From: Prolixibacteraceae bacterium
GTDB taxonomy: Bacteria > Bacteroidota > Bacteroidia > Bacteroidales > Prolixibacteraceae
Assembly: GCA_027858145.1 (NCBI GenBank)
Contig: JAQIDF010000262.1
Location: 1 to 29,769, forward strand
Length of the DNA: 29,769 bases
Direction: 5' to 3'
Below, piece by piece: positions 7,030 through 16,191 of the stretch. Every line of letters starts with the position of its first letter. Positions within the stretch are counted from its first letter, which is position 1. The position numbers and the translations under genes are program-made. The notes under the pieces were generated by a model. That model worked only from the letters and a program-made list of their open reading frames with translations, did no database searches and had not been told where the DNA came from.

Positions 7030-8298
7030 TTGATAAAATTAAAAATTGTGAAAAACCGTAAAATAAAGGCATATATAAAAGAGCGTAGCGCATCTAAAAC
7101 AGGAAAGATATTTGTTTTTACCGGGGCCAGACAAACAGGAAAAACAACGTTGTCGCGACATTTGTTCCCAGACTTTAGTTATCTTTCTATTGATGACCCG
7201 GTATTACGAGGACGCTATAAGCAATTAAGTGCTAAACAGTGGTTTTCTCAATTTCCAAAAGCTATATTAGATGAAGTTCAGAAAGAACCTGTCTTGATTG
7301 AAAGTATAAAATCGGTTTATGAACAATGGGATGATATTCAATATGTACTTTTAGGTTCCAGTCAATTTCTTTTACTGGAAAAAGTGAAAGAAAGTCTTGC
7401 CGGCCGTTGTTTGATATTTGATTTATTGCCTTTAACAATACCGGAACTAAGAACTGAGAGTTGGGACGATGTAATTGAAGATTCTGTTTTTCAAAAGTTT
7501 GTTATAAATAATATTTCGGTCGATGGATTACTCCCGTCTTTTATGCTTGATGAAAAGATGGTTGATAAACTTAAGGTATGGGAGCATTATTTTAAGTTTG
7601 GGGCTTATCCTGCAATTTCCGATGCAGAACTTTCAGATAATGAAAAGAGGGACTGGCTGAAAAATTATGTGCGGACATATCTTGAACGGGATATTCGGGA
7701 TTTGGCTTCATTTCGTGATTTAGAACCTTTTCAGAAGCTACAGCAGTATTTAGCGTTGAACACGGGAAATCTGATAAATGCCTCTGCAATAGGAAATCAA
7801 ATTGGAGTAACCTCAAAAACGGTACATCGTTATATTAATTATTTTGAGATTAGTTATCAGGCTATCGTTTTACAAGCATGGTCGCGCAATAAAAATAAAA
7901 GACTGATTAAAACGCCTAAAATTCATTATCTGGACAATGGTGTAATTCAGGCCGTTCTGAATAAACAGGGAACAATATCCGGCAATGAGTTTGAAAGCCT
8001 TGTAATTGCCGAAATGTATAAACAATTAAAGAATATGCAGGCACCGGTAAACTTGTATCATTTGCGTACCCACGATGGAAAAGAAGTTGATTTTTTGGTA
8101 GAACTTCCTGATGGGTATTACGCTTTTGAAATAAAAATGACAGAAAAAGTCAGGGCTTACGATGCACGCCACCTTCAAGGGTTAAGTGAAATTTTGGATA
8201 AACCATTATTGCATTCTTTTTTATTATCGAATGATTATGACACCCAATATTTTGATGATAAAACAACTGCATTAAACGTGACTTATTTTTTAAGTTAA
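7030..8298 (+). CDS. AAA (AAA_14) ATPase with C-terminal DUF4143 / PD-(D/E)XK-like region
   Basis: A 422-residue protein. Walker A is GARQTGKTT with Lys38, Walker B is AILDEVQ with Asp81-Glu82, and a sensor-1-like LLGSSQF follows. The middle contains a winged-helix-like segment (NASAIGNQIGVTSKTVHRYI). The C-terminus has GKEVDFLVE and AFEIKM, placing Asp354, Glu367 and Lys369 as a PD-(D/E)XK nuclease-like signature. This layout is typical of the abundant AAA_14/DUF4143 proteins of bacteria and archaea; their function is not established. No ATG is near: TTG 7030 (after AAGG) and GTG 7048 are the possible starts, and both keep Walker A. It lies alone between murB and uvrB behind the 32-bp-period repeats, and may be a recent arrival. 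Confidence 0.9.
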   Translation: MIKLKIVKNRKIKAYIKERSASKTGKIFVFTGARQTGKTTLSRHLFPDFSYLSIDDPVLRGRYKQLSAKQWFSQFPKAILDEVQKEPVLIESIKSVYEQWDDIQYVLLGSSQFLLLEKVKESLAGRCLIFDLLPLTIPELRTESWDDVIEDSVFQKFVINNISVDGLLPSFMLDEKMVDKLKVWEHYFKFGAYPAISDAELSDNEKRDWLKNYVRTYLERDIRDLASFRDLEPFQKLQQYLALNTGNLINASAIGNQIGVTSKTVHRYINYFEISYQAIVLQAWSRNKNKRLIKTPKIHYLDNGVIQAVLNKQGTISGNEFESLVIAEMYKQLKNMQAPVNLYHLRTHDGKEVDFLVELPDGYYAFEIKMTEKVRAYDARHLQGLSEILDKPLLHSFLLSNDYDTQYFDDKTTALNVTYFLS

Positions 8299-8326
8299 AA
8301 CAGCTAATAAAAAGAATAAAACTACA

Positions 8327-10351
8327 GTGAAGTTAAAAGTAACATCGGCATACGAACCTACAGGCGACCAGCCGTACGCCATCGAACAGCTTTCGCAAGG
8401 ACTTGACCGGGGCGATTTTGCCCAGACCTTACTTGGTGTTACCGGCTCGGGTAAAACTTTTTCAGTGGCAAAAGTTATCGAGAGGGTTGAACGACCCACA
8501 TTGGTGCTCAGTCATAACAAAACCCTTGCCGCGCAACTATACAGCGAGTTAAAAAGCTTTTTTCCTGACAACCACGTAGAATATTTCGTCTCATATTACG
8601 ACTATTATCAACCCGAAGCATATTTACCGGTATCGGATACGTACATTGAAAAAGATTTGTCGATAAATAAAGAGATTGAAAAGTTGCGTTTGAGTACGAC
8701 TTCGGCATTGCTATCGGGACGGCGCGATATCATTGTTGTTTCATCAGTATCGTGCCTGTACGGTATTGGTAACCCCGACGATTTTCACGAGAACCTTGTT
8801 GAAGTTAAGGTAGGCGATATGATTGCCCGCAATGCCTTTTTGAGGAAACTCGTTAATGGTTTATACTCCCGCAACGAAGTGGAGTTTCAGCGTGGAAATT
8901 TCAGGGTAAAAGGGGATACTGTTGATATTTTTCCGGCTTATGCCGATACTGCCCTTCGCATTACTTTTTGGGGCGATGAAATTGAAGAAATTGAGAGCTT
9001 TGAGCCGGAATCGGGGCGGGTAATCGAAGAAATGGAGCTTGTGATTATTTATCCGGCAAGCATTTTTATTACAACGCAAAGCCGAATGCAGGCAGCGATT
9101 CGTAACATTCAGGATGACCTGGTTAAGCAGGTTGACTATTTTAAAGAAATTGGAAAGCCACTGGAGGCTAAACGAATAGAAGAACGGGTTGAGTACGACC
9201 TCGAAATGATGCGGGAACTGGGCTATTGTCCGGGCATCGAGAATTATTCGCGCTATTTTGACGGAAGGGAACAGGGAACAAGGCCTTTCTGTTTACTAGA
9301 TTATTTTCCCGATGATTATTTGATGGTGGTAGATGAGAGCCACGTTACCATTCCTCAAATCAGGGCGATGTATGGTGGCGACCGGGCGCGTAAACTAAAT
9401 CTCGTTGAATATGGTTTCAGGTTGCCGTCGGCTGTTGATAACCGCCCCTTGAAATTTGAAGAGTGGGAGGGTATGATAAACCAGATTCTGTTTGTAAGTG
9501 CCACGCCTGCCGATTATGAGTTAGAAAAGTCAGAAGGCGTTGTGGTAGAGCAGGTCATTCGTCCTACCGGCTTACTTGACCCCCGGATTGAAGTGCGCCC
9601 AAGTGAAAATCAAATCGATGATTTGATGAACGAAATCCAGATTCGTGCTGAAAAAGGGGAGCGTGTACTGGTAACCACTTTGACCAAAAGAATGGCAGAG
9701 GAGCTTACAAAATACCTGACCCGCATGGGCGTGAGAACTCGTTACATACACTCGGACATTGATACACTTGAGCGTATTGAAATTCTTGAGGGATTGCGGA
9801 ATGGTGAATTTGACGTTTTGGTGGGAATAAACCTCTTGCGTGAAGGGCTCGATTTACCGGAGGTATCACTCGTGTCTATTCTCGATGCTGATAAAGAGGG
9901 GTTTCTGCGCTCTGAACGTGCGTTGGTGCAAACAGCAGGTAGGGCAGCCCGTAATGTAAACGGATTAGTTATAATGTATGCTGATAAAATAACCAATTCG
10001 ATGCAAAAAACCATCGATGCAACGGAGTATCGCCGAATAAAGCAGTTGAAATATAACGAAGATAACGGTATAACACCTACGGCTATAGTGAAAGCCAGTC
10101 GTGAGATTATAGGGGCTGAAAGCCGACGGAAATCTGCCATGCAAAAAGAATCGAAAGCATATTCAGGCGAAGGAAAAGATGTTGCCGCCGACCCGGTTGT
10201 GCAATACATGAACAGCGAGGCTTTGGAGAAAGCTATCGCAAAAGTGAAGAGAGAGATGGAAAAATCGGCCAAAGAGCTTGATTTTATTCAGGCCGCCCAA
10301 TATCGCAACGAAATGTACCGTTTACAGGAAATACTAAAGAATAAAAAATAA
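8327..10351 (+). CDS. uvrB: UvrABC excinuclease subunit B
   Basis: UvrB is the damage-verifying helicase-like subunit of nucleotide excision repair; it is loaded by UvrA and recruits UvrC for dual incision. Length 674 is normal for the family. Walker A is GVTGSGKT with Lys43; the beta-hairpin region that inserts between DNA strands is SYYDYYQPEAYLP from residue 89; the Walker B/DEAD-like box is VVDESHVT with Asp336-Glu337; helicase motifs V and VI appear as GINLLREGLDLPEV and QTAGRAARN. The C-terminus has the UVR coiled-coil domain (KSAKELDFIQAAQYRNEM) that contacts UvrC. The start is a GTG giving MKLKVTSAYEPTGDQP, the usual UvrB N-terminus. It begins 28 nt after the ATPase gene and may be read from the same transcript; no separate promoter box is obvious. 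Confidence 0.98.
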   Translation: MKLKVTSAYEPTGDQPYAIEQLSQGLDRGDFAQTLLGVTGSGKTFSVAKVIERVERPTLVLSHNKTLAAQLYSELKSFFPDNHVEYFVSYYDYYQPEAYLPVSDTYIEKDLSINKEIEKLRLSTTSALLSGRRDIIVVSSVSCLYGIGNPDDFHENLVEVKVGDMIARNAFLRKLVNGLYSRNEVEFQRGNFRVKGDTVDIFPAYADTALRITFWGDEIEEIESFEPESGRVIEEMELVIIYPASIFITTQSRMQAAIRNIQDDLVKQVDYFKEIGKPLEAKRIEERVEYDLEMMRELGYCPGIENYSRYFDGREQGTRPFCLLDYFPDDYLMVVDESHVTIPQIRAMYGGDRARKLNLVEYGFRLPSAVDNRPLKFEEWEGMINQILFVSATPADYELEKSEGVVVEQVIRPTGLLDPRIEVRPSENQIDDLMNEIQIRAEKGERVLVTTLTKRMAEELTKYLTRMGVRTRYIHSDIDTLERIEILEGLRNGEFDVLVGINLLREGLDLPEVSLVSILDADKEGFLRSERALVQTAGRAARNVNGLVIMYADKITNSMQKTIDATEYRRIKQLKYNEDNGITPTAIVKASREIIGAESRRKSAMQKESKAYSGEGKDVAADPVVQYMNSEALEKAIAKVKREMEKSAKELDFIQAAQYRNEMYRLQEILKNKK

Positions 10352-10370
10352 TAATTGTAGTTTTGATGTA

Positions 10371-12482
10371 ATGAGAACATACTTGCTTCTTTTCGTTTTA
10401 CTTTCGCTGTCATTGTCGCTAAAAGGGCAATTATCTGAAGGTGGCATGCCCCTGGATGTGCCGGTTCTCAAATCAGCTGCATCGGGTCATGTTATTGAGC
10501 TTCCATCTTACAAAATTGAAAAGAAAGCTACATCGGTAAAACATGACGGTTCGTTCAAAAGTATCACTTTTGCCCATTCGTTTGAGGTAAACTACACAAA
10601 AGAAAACTCGGGAACTTATTTTGAGCACAATAATCTCAGAATTTGGAGAGTACATATAAAATCGGAAGGTGCAAAGTCGTTAAACCTTATTTTTTCAAAA
10701 TTTTATGTGCCTAACGATGCCAGGTTGTTTGTTTTTAATCCTGATAAAACGGTTGTTTTAGGCGCTTTCACCTCAAAGAATAATAAGCCCTTTAAAAAAC
10801 TGGCCATCTATCCACTTCCCGGAGATGAGCTTATTTTACAATACGAAGAGCCAATAAATGCTGAATTTGAAGGGGAGCTTGAAGTCGGAAAAGTGAATCA
10901 TGATTTTATAGGTATTGTATCACTTAAAAACAGTTGGGAAAGGCGTTTGTCGGGCGATTGCAATATTGATGTTAACTGTGAAACAGAATCGGGATTACAA
11001 ATGCAACAAAGGGGTGTTTGTCGTATTTTGGCTGGTAATGAATTAGGAACAGCAACCCTGATGAACAATACGGCAGAGGACGGACGGCCGATGCTCTTAT
11101 CGGCTTATCACATCTATGATGATGAAGAAACGGCGCAGATTACTATTTTCGACTTTAATTACGAAAGCCCTTTTTGTACGGAGATTGATGGATATGATAA
11201 CCAGTCGATAAGTGGGGCTATGGCACTGGCATCGTCTGAAAAACTTGATTTTATGCTGGTTGAGCTTAGTGCTATGCCACCTGTAACATTTCGCCCGTAT
11301 TACGTGGGGTGGGATGCAACAAATAAACTGCCATCTAACACCTACACGATTCATCATCCTAATGGCGACACAAAAAAAATATCACATGATGAAGGCCAGT
11401 GCGATTCAATGACCTTTTCGCGCAAGTTTCTGGAAAATAGCCACTGGAAAGTATTCAACTGGGAAGAAGGTACAACCGAAGCCGGATCTTCCGGTGCATG
11501 TTTATTTAATACTGAAAAACGTGCTGTCGGAACACTTTCGGGAGGGTATGCTTTGTGTTCGAATAACTCGTACGATGCTTTTTCAAGGCTTGATAAAATG
11601 TGGGATGTATATTCCGGTGATTCAATGCAATTGGAATATTGGTTGGATCCTATACAAACAGGTGCTGAAATAATGAATGGTTTCGACCCTTATGAAGCGA
11701 CGGAGGAGAATTGCACCGCGATTAGTAACTTTACCATTTATGATAGTTTGAGAAGTACGAAAACCTCTGTTGATTTAGAATTGATCAGCGAGGTTGGAGA
11801 GCGGTTTAACCAGCTTGAAAATGCTTCTTTATCGGGAGTGGCTATTGGTATCGACAGTATTAAAGGCGGGGCGCCAAATTCTGAAATTGTTATTCGCCTA
11901 TATTCAGGTGAAGAAAAGCCCGTTTGGGCTTTAAAACAGTACCGGTTCTCTATGTCGGGTATTACCGGGAATGCGATGAATTATTTTAATTTTGGAGAGG
12001 CTGTTGATGTTGAGGGAAGTTTTTACATTTCAGTTGTTCTAACCAATGGAGACGATTACATTTCTGTTTATCAGTCGGCGAAGCGTAATGTGGCAAACAG
12101 CAATACCATGTTTGTAAACGATAATGGCCTATGGATGTCGATGACAGAATACAACGGAGATACAAGTGGTGCGTCATTATTAATGCAAGCAACAGTTTGT
12201 GGTGCTTCATTTGTACAAGATTCTGATACTATAGATGAAAACGATTGGGTAAAGGTTTACCCAATTCCTGCCAATAACTATTTTGTTGTTGAATTTGAAA
12301 ACGAGTCATCTCTGCATCATGTCAGTCTTTTTGATATGACAGGCAAATTGATTTTTAGGAAAGAATATTCACACCGGGATTATGCCGAGATTGATGCATC
12401 TCAATTCATTCCGGGCATTTATATTGTAAATGTTAATAGTAACGGGATAAATACCCGAAAAAGATTAATTGTGAATCATTAA
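10371..12482 (+). CDS. Secreted lysyl-endopeptidase-like (S1) serine protease with T9SS sorting domain
   Basis: A 703-residue exported protein. It starts with a signal peptide (RTYLLLFVLLSLSLSLKGQ). A trypsin-fold core at about residues 190-435 resembles Achromobacter-type Lys-C: His247 in LLSAYHI, Asp293 in LDFMLVEL and Ser374 in TEAGSSGACLF form the expected triad, and EKRAVGTLSGG follows as in Lys-C. After a probable beta-sandwich region, the last 75 or so residues (VYPIPANNYFVVEF, then LFDMTGKLIFRKE, GIYIVNVN, RKRLIVNH) are a type A T9SS C-terminal domain, so it should cross the outer membrane through the type IX system. Lys specificity is inferred from similarity only. A TAGTTTTG box at 10358-10365 ends 5 nt before the ATG, which would make its own transcript almost leaderless; otherwise it is read with uvrB, 19 nt upstream. 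Its stop is 4 bp from that of convergent pfkA. Confidence 0.9.
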   Translation: MRTYLLLFVLLSLSLSLKGQLSEGGMPLDVPVLKSAASGHVIELPSYKIEKKATSVKHDGSFKSITFAHSFEVNYTKENSGTYFEHNNLRIWRVHIKSEGAKSLNLIFSKFYVPNDARLFVFNPDKTVVLGAFTSKNNKPFKKLAIYPLPGDELILQYEEPINAEFEGELEVGKVNHDFIGIVSLKNSWERRLSGDCNIDVNCETESGLQMQQRGVCRILAGNELGTATLMNNTAEDGRPMLLSAYHIYDDEETAQITIFDFNYESPFCTEIDGYDNQSISGAMALASSEKLDFMLVELSAMPPVTFRPYYVGWDATNKLPSNTYTIHHPNGDTKKISHDEGQCDSMTFSRKFLENSHWKVFNWEEGTTEAGSSGACLFNTEKRAVGTLSGGYALCSNNSYDAFSRLDKMWDVYSGDSMQLEYWLDPIQTGAEIMNGFDPYEATEENCTAISNFTIYDSLRSTKTSVDLELISEVGERFNQLENASLSGVAIGIDSIKGGAPNSEIVIRLYSGEEKPVWALKQYRFSMSGITGNAMNYFNFGEAVDVEGSFYISVVLTNGDDYISVYQSAKRNVANSNTMFVNDNGLWMSMTEYNGDTSGASLLMQATVCGASFVQDSDTIDENDWVKVYPIPANNYFVVEFENESSLHHVSLFDMTGKLIFRKEYSHRDYAEIDASQFIPGIYIVNVNSNGINTRKRLIVNH

Positions 12483-12486
12483 ATGT

Positions 12487-13485
12487 TTAATAAGCCGAGT
12501 TAATTAATTTCTGGATATACAAAAGATTATCATCAAAACTACGGTTTAGCTTAACAACTTTTGATAAAGGCACACGAACAATCTTTTCGTTATGAAGGCC
12601 AACCATTATGTTTTTCTGATCGTCTAAAAGAGCGTCAATTGCAGCAACTCCCATTTGAGTAGCAGCTACACGGTCGGTGACAGTTGGACTACCGCCACGT
12701 TGCATATGACCCAGTATCGATACACGTACACCTATTTCGGGATATTCTTTTTGAACTTTATTTGCTAATTCAAGTGCTCCGCCGGGACGGTCGCCTTCGG
12801 CTACCATAATTATACCTGAACGTTTTTTTGTTTTATAATCTTCAGCTAAGAATATTTCCAGGTCTTTCTCTTCATCCTGCACTTCTGGTATGAAAGTCAC
12901 TTCTGCACCGCAGGCTACACCGGCTTTAAGCGCCAATGCTCCGGCTTCATGCCCCATCACTTCGATGAAAAAAATGCGTCCGTGTGATTGCGCGGTGTCT
13001 TTAATTTTATCAACCGCTTGCATAACCGTATTTAGGGCGGTGTCGTAACCTATAGTGTAATCCGTTCCGTACATATCGTTATCGATAGTACCAGGAATTC
13101 CTATAAACGGCACATCAAATTCTTGCGAAAAGATAAGCGCACCAGTAAAACTACCATCGCCACCGATTACGATAACAGCATCAATTTCGTGTTTCTGAAG
13201 GTTTCTAAAAGCTTTCTCGCGCCCTTCATATGTCCTGAAATCTTCGCTTCGTGCAGTTTGAAGAAAAGTGCCTCCCTGCTGCATGATGCCACTTACATCA
13301 TTAGCTTTCATATTAGCAAAAAAGTCATCTTCTATCATGCCCTGGAAGCCGCGCTTAATACCATAAATCTCGAAATTATTAGCCAGTCCGGCCCGTGTCA
13401 CAGCTCTTATTGCGGCATTCATGCCCGGAGCATCGCCTCCCGATGTGAAAACAGCAATTCGTTTGAATTCTTTGTGCATAGTCAT
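12487..13485 (-). CDS. pfkA: 6-phosphofructokinase, ATP-dependent type
   Basis: A 332-residue cytosolic glycolytic enzyme that phosphorylates fructose 6-phosphate to fructose 1,6-bisphosphate. Motifs in order: TSGGDAPGMNAAIRA (nucleotide site), IGGDGSFTGA, whose Gly-Ser context is of the ATP rather than pyrophosphate type, PGTIDNDMYGTDYTIG with the catalytic Asp of TIDND, EVMGHEAGALAL, and LGHMQRGGSPTVTDR. The segment EVMGH carries His179 where E. coli PfkA has Arg162 (MGR), a residue that reaches into the neighbouring active site to contact the substrate. The gene is the last of the porQ-cmk-ispH-pfkA run: its ATG overlaps the ispH stop as ATGA. A second ATG two codons on (MHKEFKRIAVFTSGG) would serve equally well. 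Confidence 0.97.
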   Translation of the reverse strand: MTMHKEFKRIAVFTSGGDAPGMNAAIRAVTRAGLANNFEIYGIKRGFQGMIEDDFFANMKANDVSGIMQQGGTFLQTARSEDFRTYEGREKAFRNLQKHEIDAVIVIGGDGSFTGALIFSQEFDVPFIGIPGTIDNDMYGTDYTIGYDTALNTVMQAVDKIKDTAQSHGRIFFIEVMGHEAGALALKAGVACGAEVTFIPEVQDEEKDLEIFLAEDYKTKKRSGIIMVAEGDRPGGALELANKVQKEYPEIGVRVSILGHMQRGGSPTVTDRVAATQMGVAAIDALLDDQKNIMVGLHNEKIVRVPLSKVVKLNRSFDDNLLYIQKLINSAY

Positions 13486-14342
13486 TTGTCTTTGTTTTTT
13501 TCAATTTGTTGTTTTACTTCTTCCATAAGCCATCGTGGAGTAGAAGTGGCGCCACAGATCCCGATGGTATCTGTTTTTTCAATCCATTCTGGTTTTATTT
13601 CATCTGGCGAAGAAATAAAAAAAGTATTGGAATTTTGTGATTTACAAACACCATATAATGATTTTCCGTTTGAACTTTTTTTCCCACTCACAAAAATAAC
13701 CTTATCGAACTTTTTGACGAATTCTTTAAGGTGGGGTACCCTGCCAGCCACCTGCCGGCAAATGGTGTCATGAATGATAACATCATTTTTTGCCCTTGAT
13801 TCAATTTCTGAAACTATTTTTTGAAAATCATCCACGGGCATGGTGGTCTGACTGTAGATTTCAATGGGTTTATTAAAATCTATATTTTTTAAATCATCGT
13901 AGGTTGTGACTATAATCGATTGGTTTTGAGTGTGACCATTGAGACCTATAACTTCGGGATGTTGTTTTTTTCCAAATATTACTAATTGTCCCTGCTTTTC
14001 TTTGATATTGTGAAAGCTTTGTTTTATTCGGTCTTGAAGCTTTGATACCACGGGGCATGTAGCATCAATGGTTTTATTGTTGTTTTGGTTCAACTTGTTG
14101 AATGTTGACGGGGGCTCACCGTGGGAACGAACCAGAACCGTTGCGTTTTGGGTTGTATTCAGCTTGTCTGCATGAATAGTATCCATGCCTTTTTTTGTCA
14201 GACGGCTGATTTCTTCCTGATTATGGACAATGTCGCCCAAACAATTCACATGTTCACCATCGTCAATAAGCTCTTCTACCTTATCGATAGCTCGCTGAAC
14301 ACCAAAGCAAAACCCCGATTTATTATCAATTTCAATGTGCAT
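13482..14342 (-). CDS. ispH: 4-hydroxy-3-methylbut-2-enyl diphosphate reductase
   Basis: IspH (LytB) is the iron-sulfur enzyme of the last step in the MEP pathway, reducing HMBPP to IPP and DMAPP. The protein is 286 residues, a normal length. The three cluster-binding cysteines are visible: Cys12 in SGFCFGVQRA, Cys96 in DATCPVV and Cys195 in HDTICRQV. Substrate-pocket motifs are also present, including VRSHGEPP, GKKQHPEV and GATSTPRWL near the C-terminus, where other IspH proteins have an AGAS-TP type sequence. It overlaps cmk by 11 bp upstream and pfkA by 4 bp downstream, so translation of the three is likely coupled. The link among them is conserved neighbourhood, not pathway. Confidence 0.97.
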   Translation of the reverse strand: MHIEIDNKSGFCFGVQRAIDKVEELIDDGEHVNCLGDIVHNQEEISRLTKKGMDTIHADKLNTTQNATVLVRSHGEPPSTFNKLNQNNNKTIDATCPVVSKLQDRIKQSFHNIKEKQGQLVIFGKKQHPEVIGLNGHTQNQSIIVTTYDDLKNIDFNKPIEIYSQTTMPVDDFQKIVSEIESRAKNDVIIHDTICRQVAGRVPHLKEFVKKFDKVIFVSGKKSSNGKSLYGVCKSQNSNTFFISSPDEIKPEWIEKTDTIGICGATSTPRWLMEEVKQQIEKNKDK

Positions 14343-15027
14343 TTCTTACCGCTTCAACTTTTTCCAGTAACCATTCGTTTTGCTTTTTGGGGATCATGTT
14401 GCTGTTGTCGAGCACAATAGCATCATCGGCTTTTATGAGCGGACTTTCTTCTCTGGTAGAATCAATATGGTCGCGCTCTTCAATGTTTTCCAGTATCTCG
14501 TCAAACGAAACATCGAGGCCTTTAGCTTTTAATTCGTCATATCTGCGCTGTGCCCTTATTTTTGTAGAGGCTGTCAGGAATATTTTTAATTCTGCTTCAG
14601 GAAAAACAACCGAGCCGATATCGCGGCCATCCATTACAATGCCACTGTCTTTGCCCATTTTTTGTTGTTTTTTGACCATGGCTTGCCTAACCTCCTTTAT
14701 GGTAGCTACCCGGCTTACATTGTTCGAAACTTCAAGCGCTCGTATTTCGTCTTCAATATTTTCACCGTTCAGATAGGTGTCTGTTTTTTCAGTTTTCGGG
14801 TTGTACCTGAATTTAATGTCAATTTTGGGCAGTGCCTGTATTAACTTGTCTTTATTAACTGCTTTATCTTGAATGAAACCTTTGCGTAATGCATATAGGG
14901 TAACTGCACGGTACATCGCGCCCGTGTCGATATATTTGTAACCTAATGATGTAGCTAATTGCTTGGATATGGTGCTTTTTCCTGATGATGAGTGGCCATC
15001 GATGGCAACAATTATCTTTTTTTCCAT
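14332..15027 (-). CDS. cmk: Cytidylate kinase
   Basis: A 231-residue cytosolic nucleotide kinase that phosphorylates CMP and dCMP with ATP. The P-loop GHSSSGKST is at residues 10-18, followed by YKYIDTGAMYRAVTLYA, the hallmark segment of Cmk, a CMP-binding insert, VMDGRDIGSVVFPEAELKIFLTA with the conserved DGRDIG motif, and AQRRYDELKAKG with the lid arginines. Length and motifs match bacterial Cmk well. The ATG at 15027 is preceded by its own -7 box, so it may be transcribed separately from porQ, whose stop lies 97 nt upstream. Its 3' end overlaps ispH by 11 bp. Confidence 0.97.
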   Translation of the reverse strand: MEKKIIVAIDGHSSSGKSTISKQLATSLGYKYIDTGAMYRAVTLYALRKGFIQDKAVNKDKLIQALPKIDIKFRYNPKTEKTDTYLNGENIEDEIRALEVSNNVSRVATIKEVRQAMVKKQQKMGKDSGIVMDGRDIGSVVFPEAELKIFLTASTKIRAQRRYDELKAKGLDVSFDEILENIEERDHIDSTREESPLIKADDAIVLDNSNMIPKKQNEWLLEKVEAVRNAH

Positions 15028-15056
15028 AATGCGATGTTGTTTTAGCGTTTAAATAT

Positions 15057-15064
15057 CAAATATA
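15057..15064 (-). promoter_or_regulatory. -7 promoter box for cmk-ispH-pfkA
   Basis: On the minus strand TATATTTG fits TAnnTTTG and ends 29 nt before the cmk ATG, inside the 97-bp gap after porQ. It would allow the housekeeping genes to be expressed independently of the secretion gene. Confidence 0.45.
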
Positions 15065-15124
15065 AGACATATTAGTCTGATAAGTTTTATCTTACCAATA
15101 TATTTTTCTGAAGCTTACGTTACG

Positions 15125-16168
15125 TTAACGCATGAATTCCGACAAGCTTGTTGTAATTGAAAAGGTATTTGAGGTGCTACTCAGGTGATAGCTGGCAATT
15201 GAGTACGAAACCCTGAATTTTGAAACTTTTACGGTGAATCCGCCAGATAGTCCTATCATTCCCGGGTTTTCTTTTATTGATAATTCATATCGGCGCTGAA
15301 AATTGTAACCTAAACCAATAATGAAATTTTCAGAAGGAATGAATTCAACACCTAATATGGCATGACGTAAAAATTGTTTAAAAATATCGTCGGAACTTCC
15401 AATAACGATTTCATTTTCAGTTTTGTGGTCAAAGTCCCAGGTCGATTTGTCAGAAAGTTTCCAGTTGGTAAGGTGTTGTAGTGTTACGTTGAAACGAAAA
15501 GGTGCGTGAGCCAATCGTTGCGAAAATCCGGCCTGTAAATTAAAGGGTAAGGGTTCGCGAGAGCCTTCAGTCTTGTCGTATGTTGTTAATTGTGCCCCCA
15601 TGTTTTTCAGGACAATTCCGGCACTGAAATTTGCTGTCGAATCGATGTATGTTGCACCAACATCGGCCGCTATACCAAATGAGTTGTAGTTTTCGTATGA
15701 TGAGAAAATGGGTTTAATGTTTCCGCCTACAGTGATATTGTCCCAAACATTCCGGGAGTAAATGATATTTAAGGCATAATCTCCGGCACTAAATGTGTTT
15801 CCTGATAAGTTGCCTTGTTCATCGGCTTCTTTGAACGAACCATAATTTACAAATTGCATGGCTGTAGCAAAAGAACCAATATTTTCGAAATGGCGTGAAT
15901 AAGCTGCATAGCCATAACGTATGTCGGCAATGTAATCGATGTAGTTTACTGAAAAACTATTGTGCATGCCGGGCATTAGTGTAGCCGGGTTATAATAAGT
16001 TAAGCTAAGTTCTGAATCGTCAATTAAACCTACCTGGTTCCCACCGAGGGCATTTACCCTGGCAGATGCCGAAAGGTTTAAAAAATCATAGGTTGATCCG
16101 CCACCAAACTGGCCGAAACCATTAAGTGCTATTAAAATAAATAGTATGGTATATGTGAGTTGGTTCAT
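15125..16168 (-). CDS. porQ: Type IX secretion system protein PorQ
   Basis: A 347-residue exported outer-membrane beta-barrel protein. The signal peptide is NQLTYTILFILIALNGFGQ, and the mature N-terminus continues FGGGSTYDFLNLSASARVNA, which I recognise as PorQ; the SARVNALGG and YYNPATL motifs are shared with the PorV/FadL-like barrels. Alternating hydrophobic strands fill the rest, ending in a typical beta-signal-like run. In T9SS the PorQ and PorV families act at the outer membrane near the attachment complex that processes cargo; this protein is thus the probable partner of cargo such as the protease at 10371-12482. It is the first gene of the minus-strand run porQ-cmk-ispH-pfkA, and porQ also neighbours cmk in Porphyromonas as I recall. 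A -7 box lies 23 nt upstream of the ATG. Confidence 0.93.
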   Translation of the reverse strand: MNQLTYTILFILIALNGFGQFGGGSTYDFLNLSASARVNALGGNQVGLIDDSELSLTYYNPATLMPGMHNSFSVNYIDYIADIRYGYAAYSRHFENIGSFATAMQFVNYGSFKEADEQGNLSGNTFSAGDYALNIIYSRNVWDNITVGGNIKPIFSSYENYNSFGIAADVGATYIDSTANFSAGIVLKNMGAQLTTYDKTEGSREPLPFNLQAGFSQRLAHAPFRFNVTLQHLTNWKLSDKSTWDFDHKTENEIVIGSSDDIFKQFLRHAILGVEFIPSENFIIGLGYNFQRRYELSIKENPGMIGLSGGFTVKVSKFRVSYSIASYHLSSTSNTFSITTSLSEFMR

Positions 16169-16191
16169 TGCTTTTGTTTACCAATAAACGC

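Noticed and set aside
9742..10272. 176-codon minus-strand frame inside uvrB
   Set aside because: It lies fully within a well-supported uvrB and its serine-rich translation is typical of an antisense shadow.
13123..13773. 216-codon plus-strand frame across pfkA and ispH
   Set aside because: Antisense to two genes whose catalytic motifs are all intact; the translation shows no protein-like pattern.
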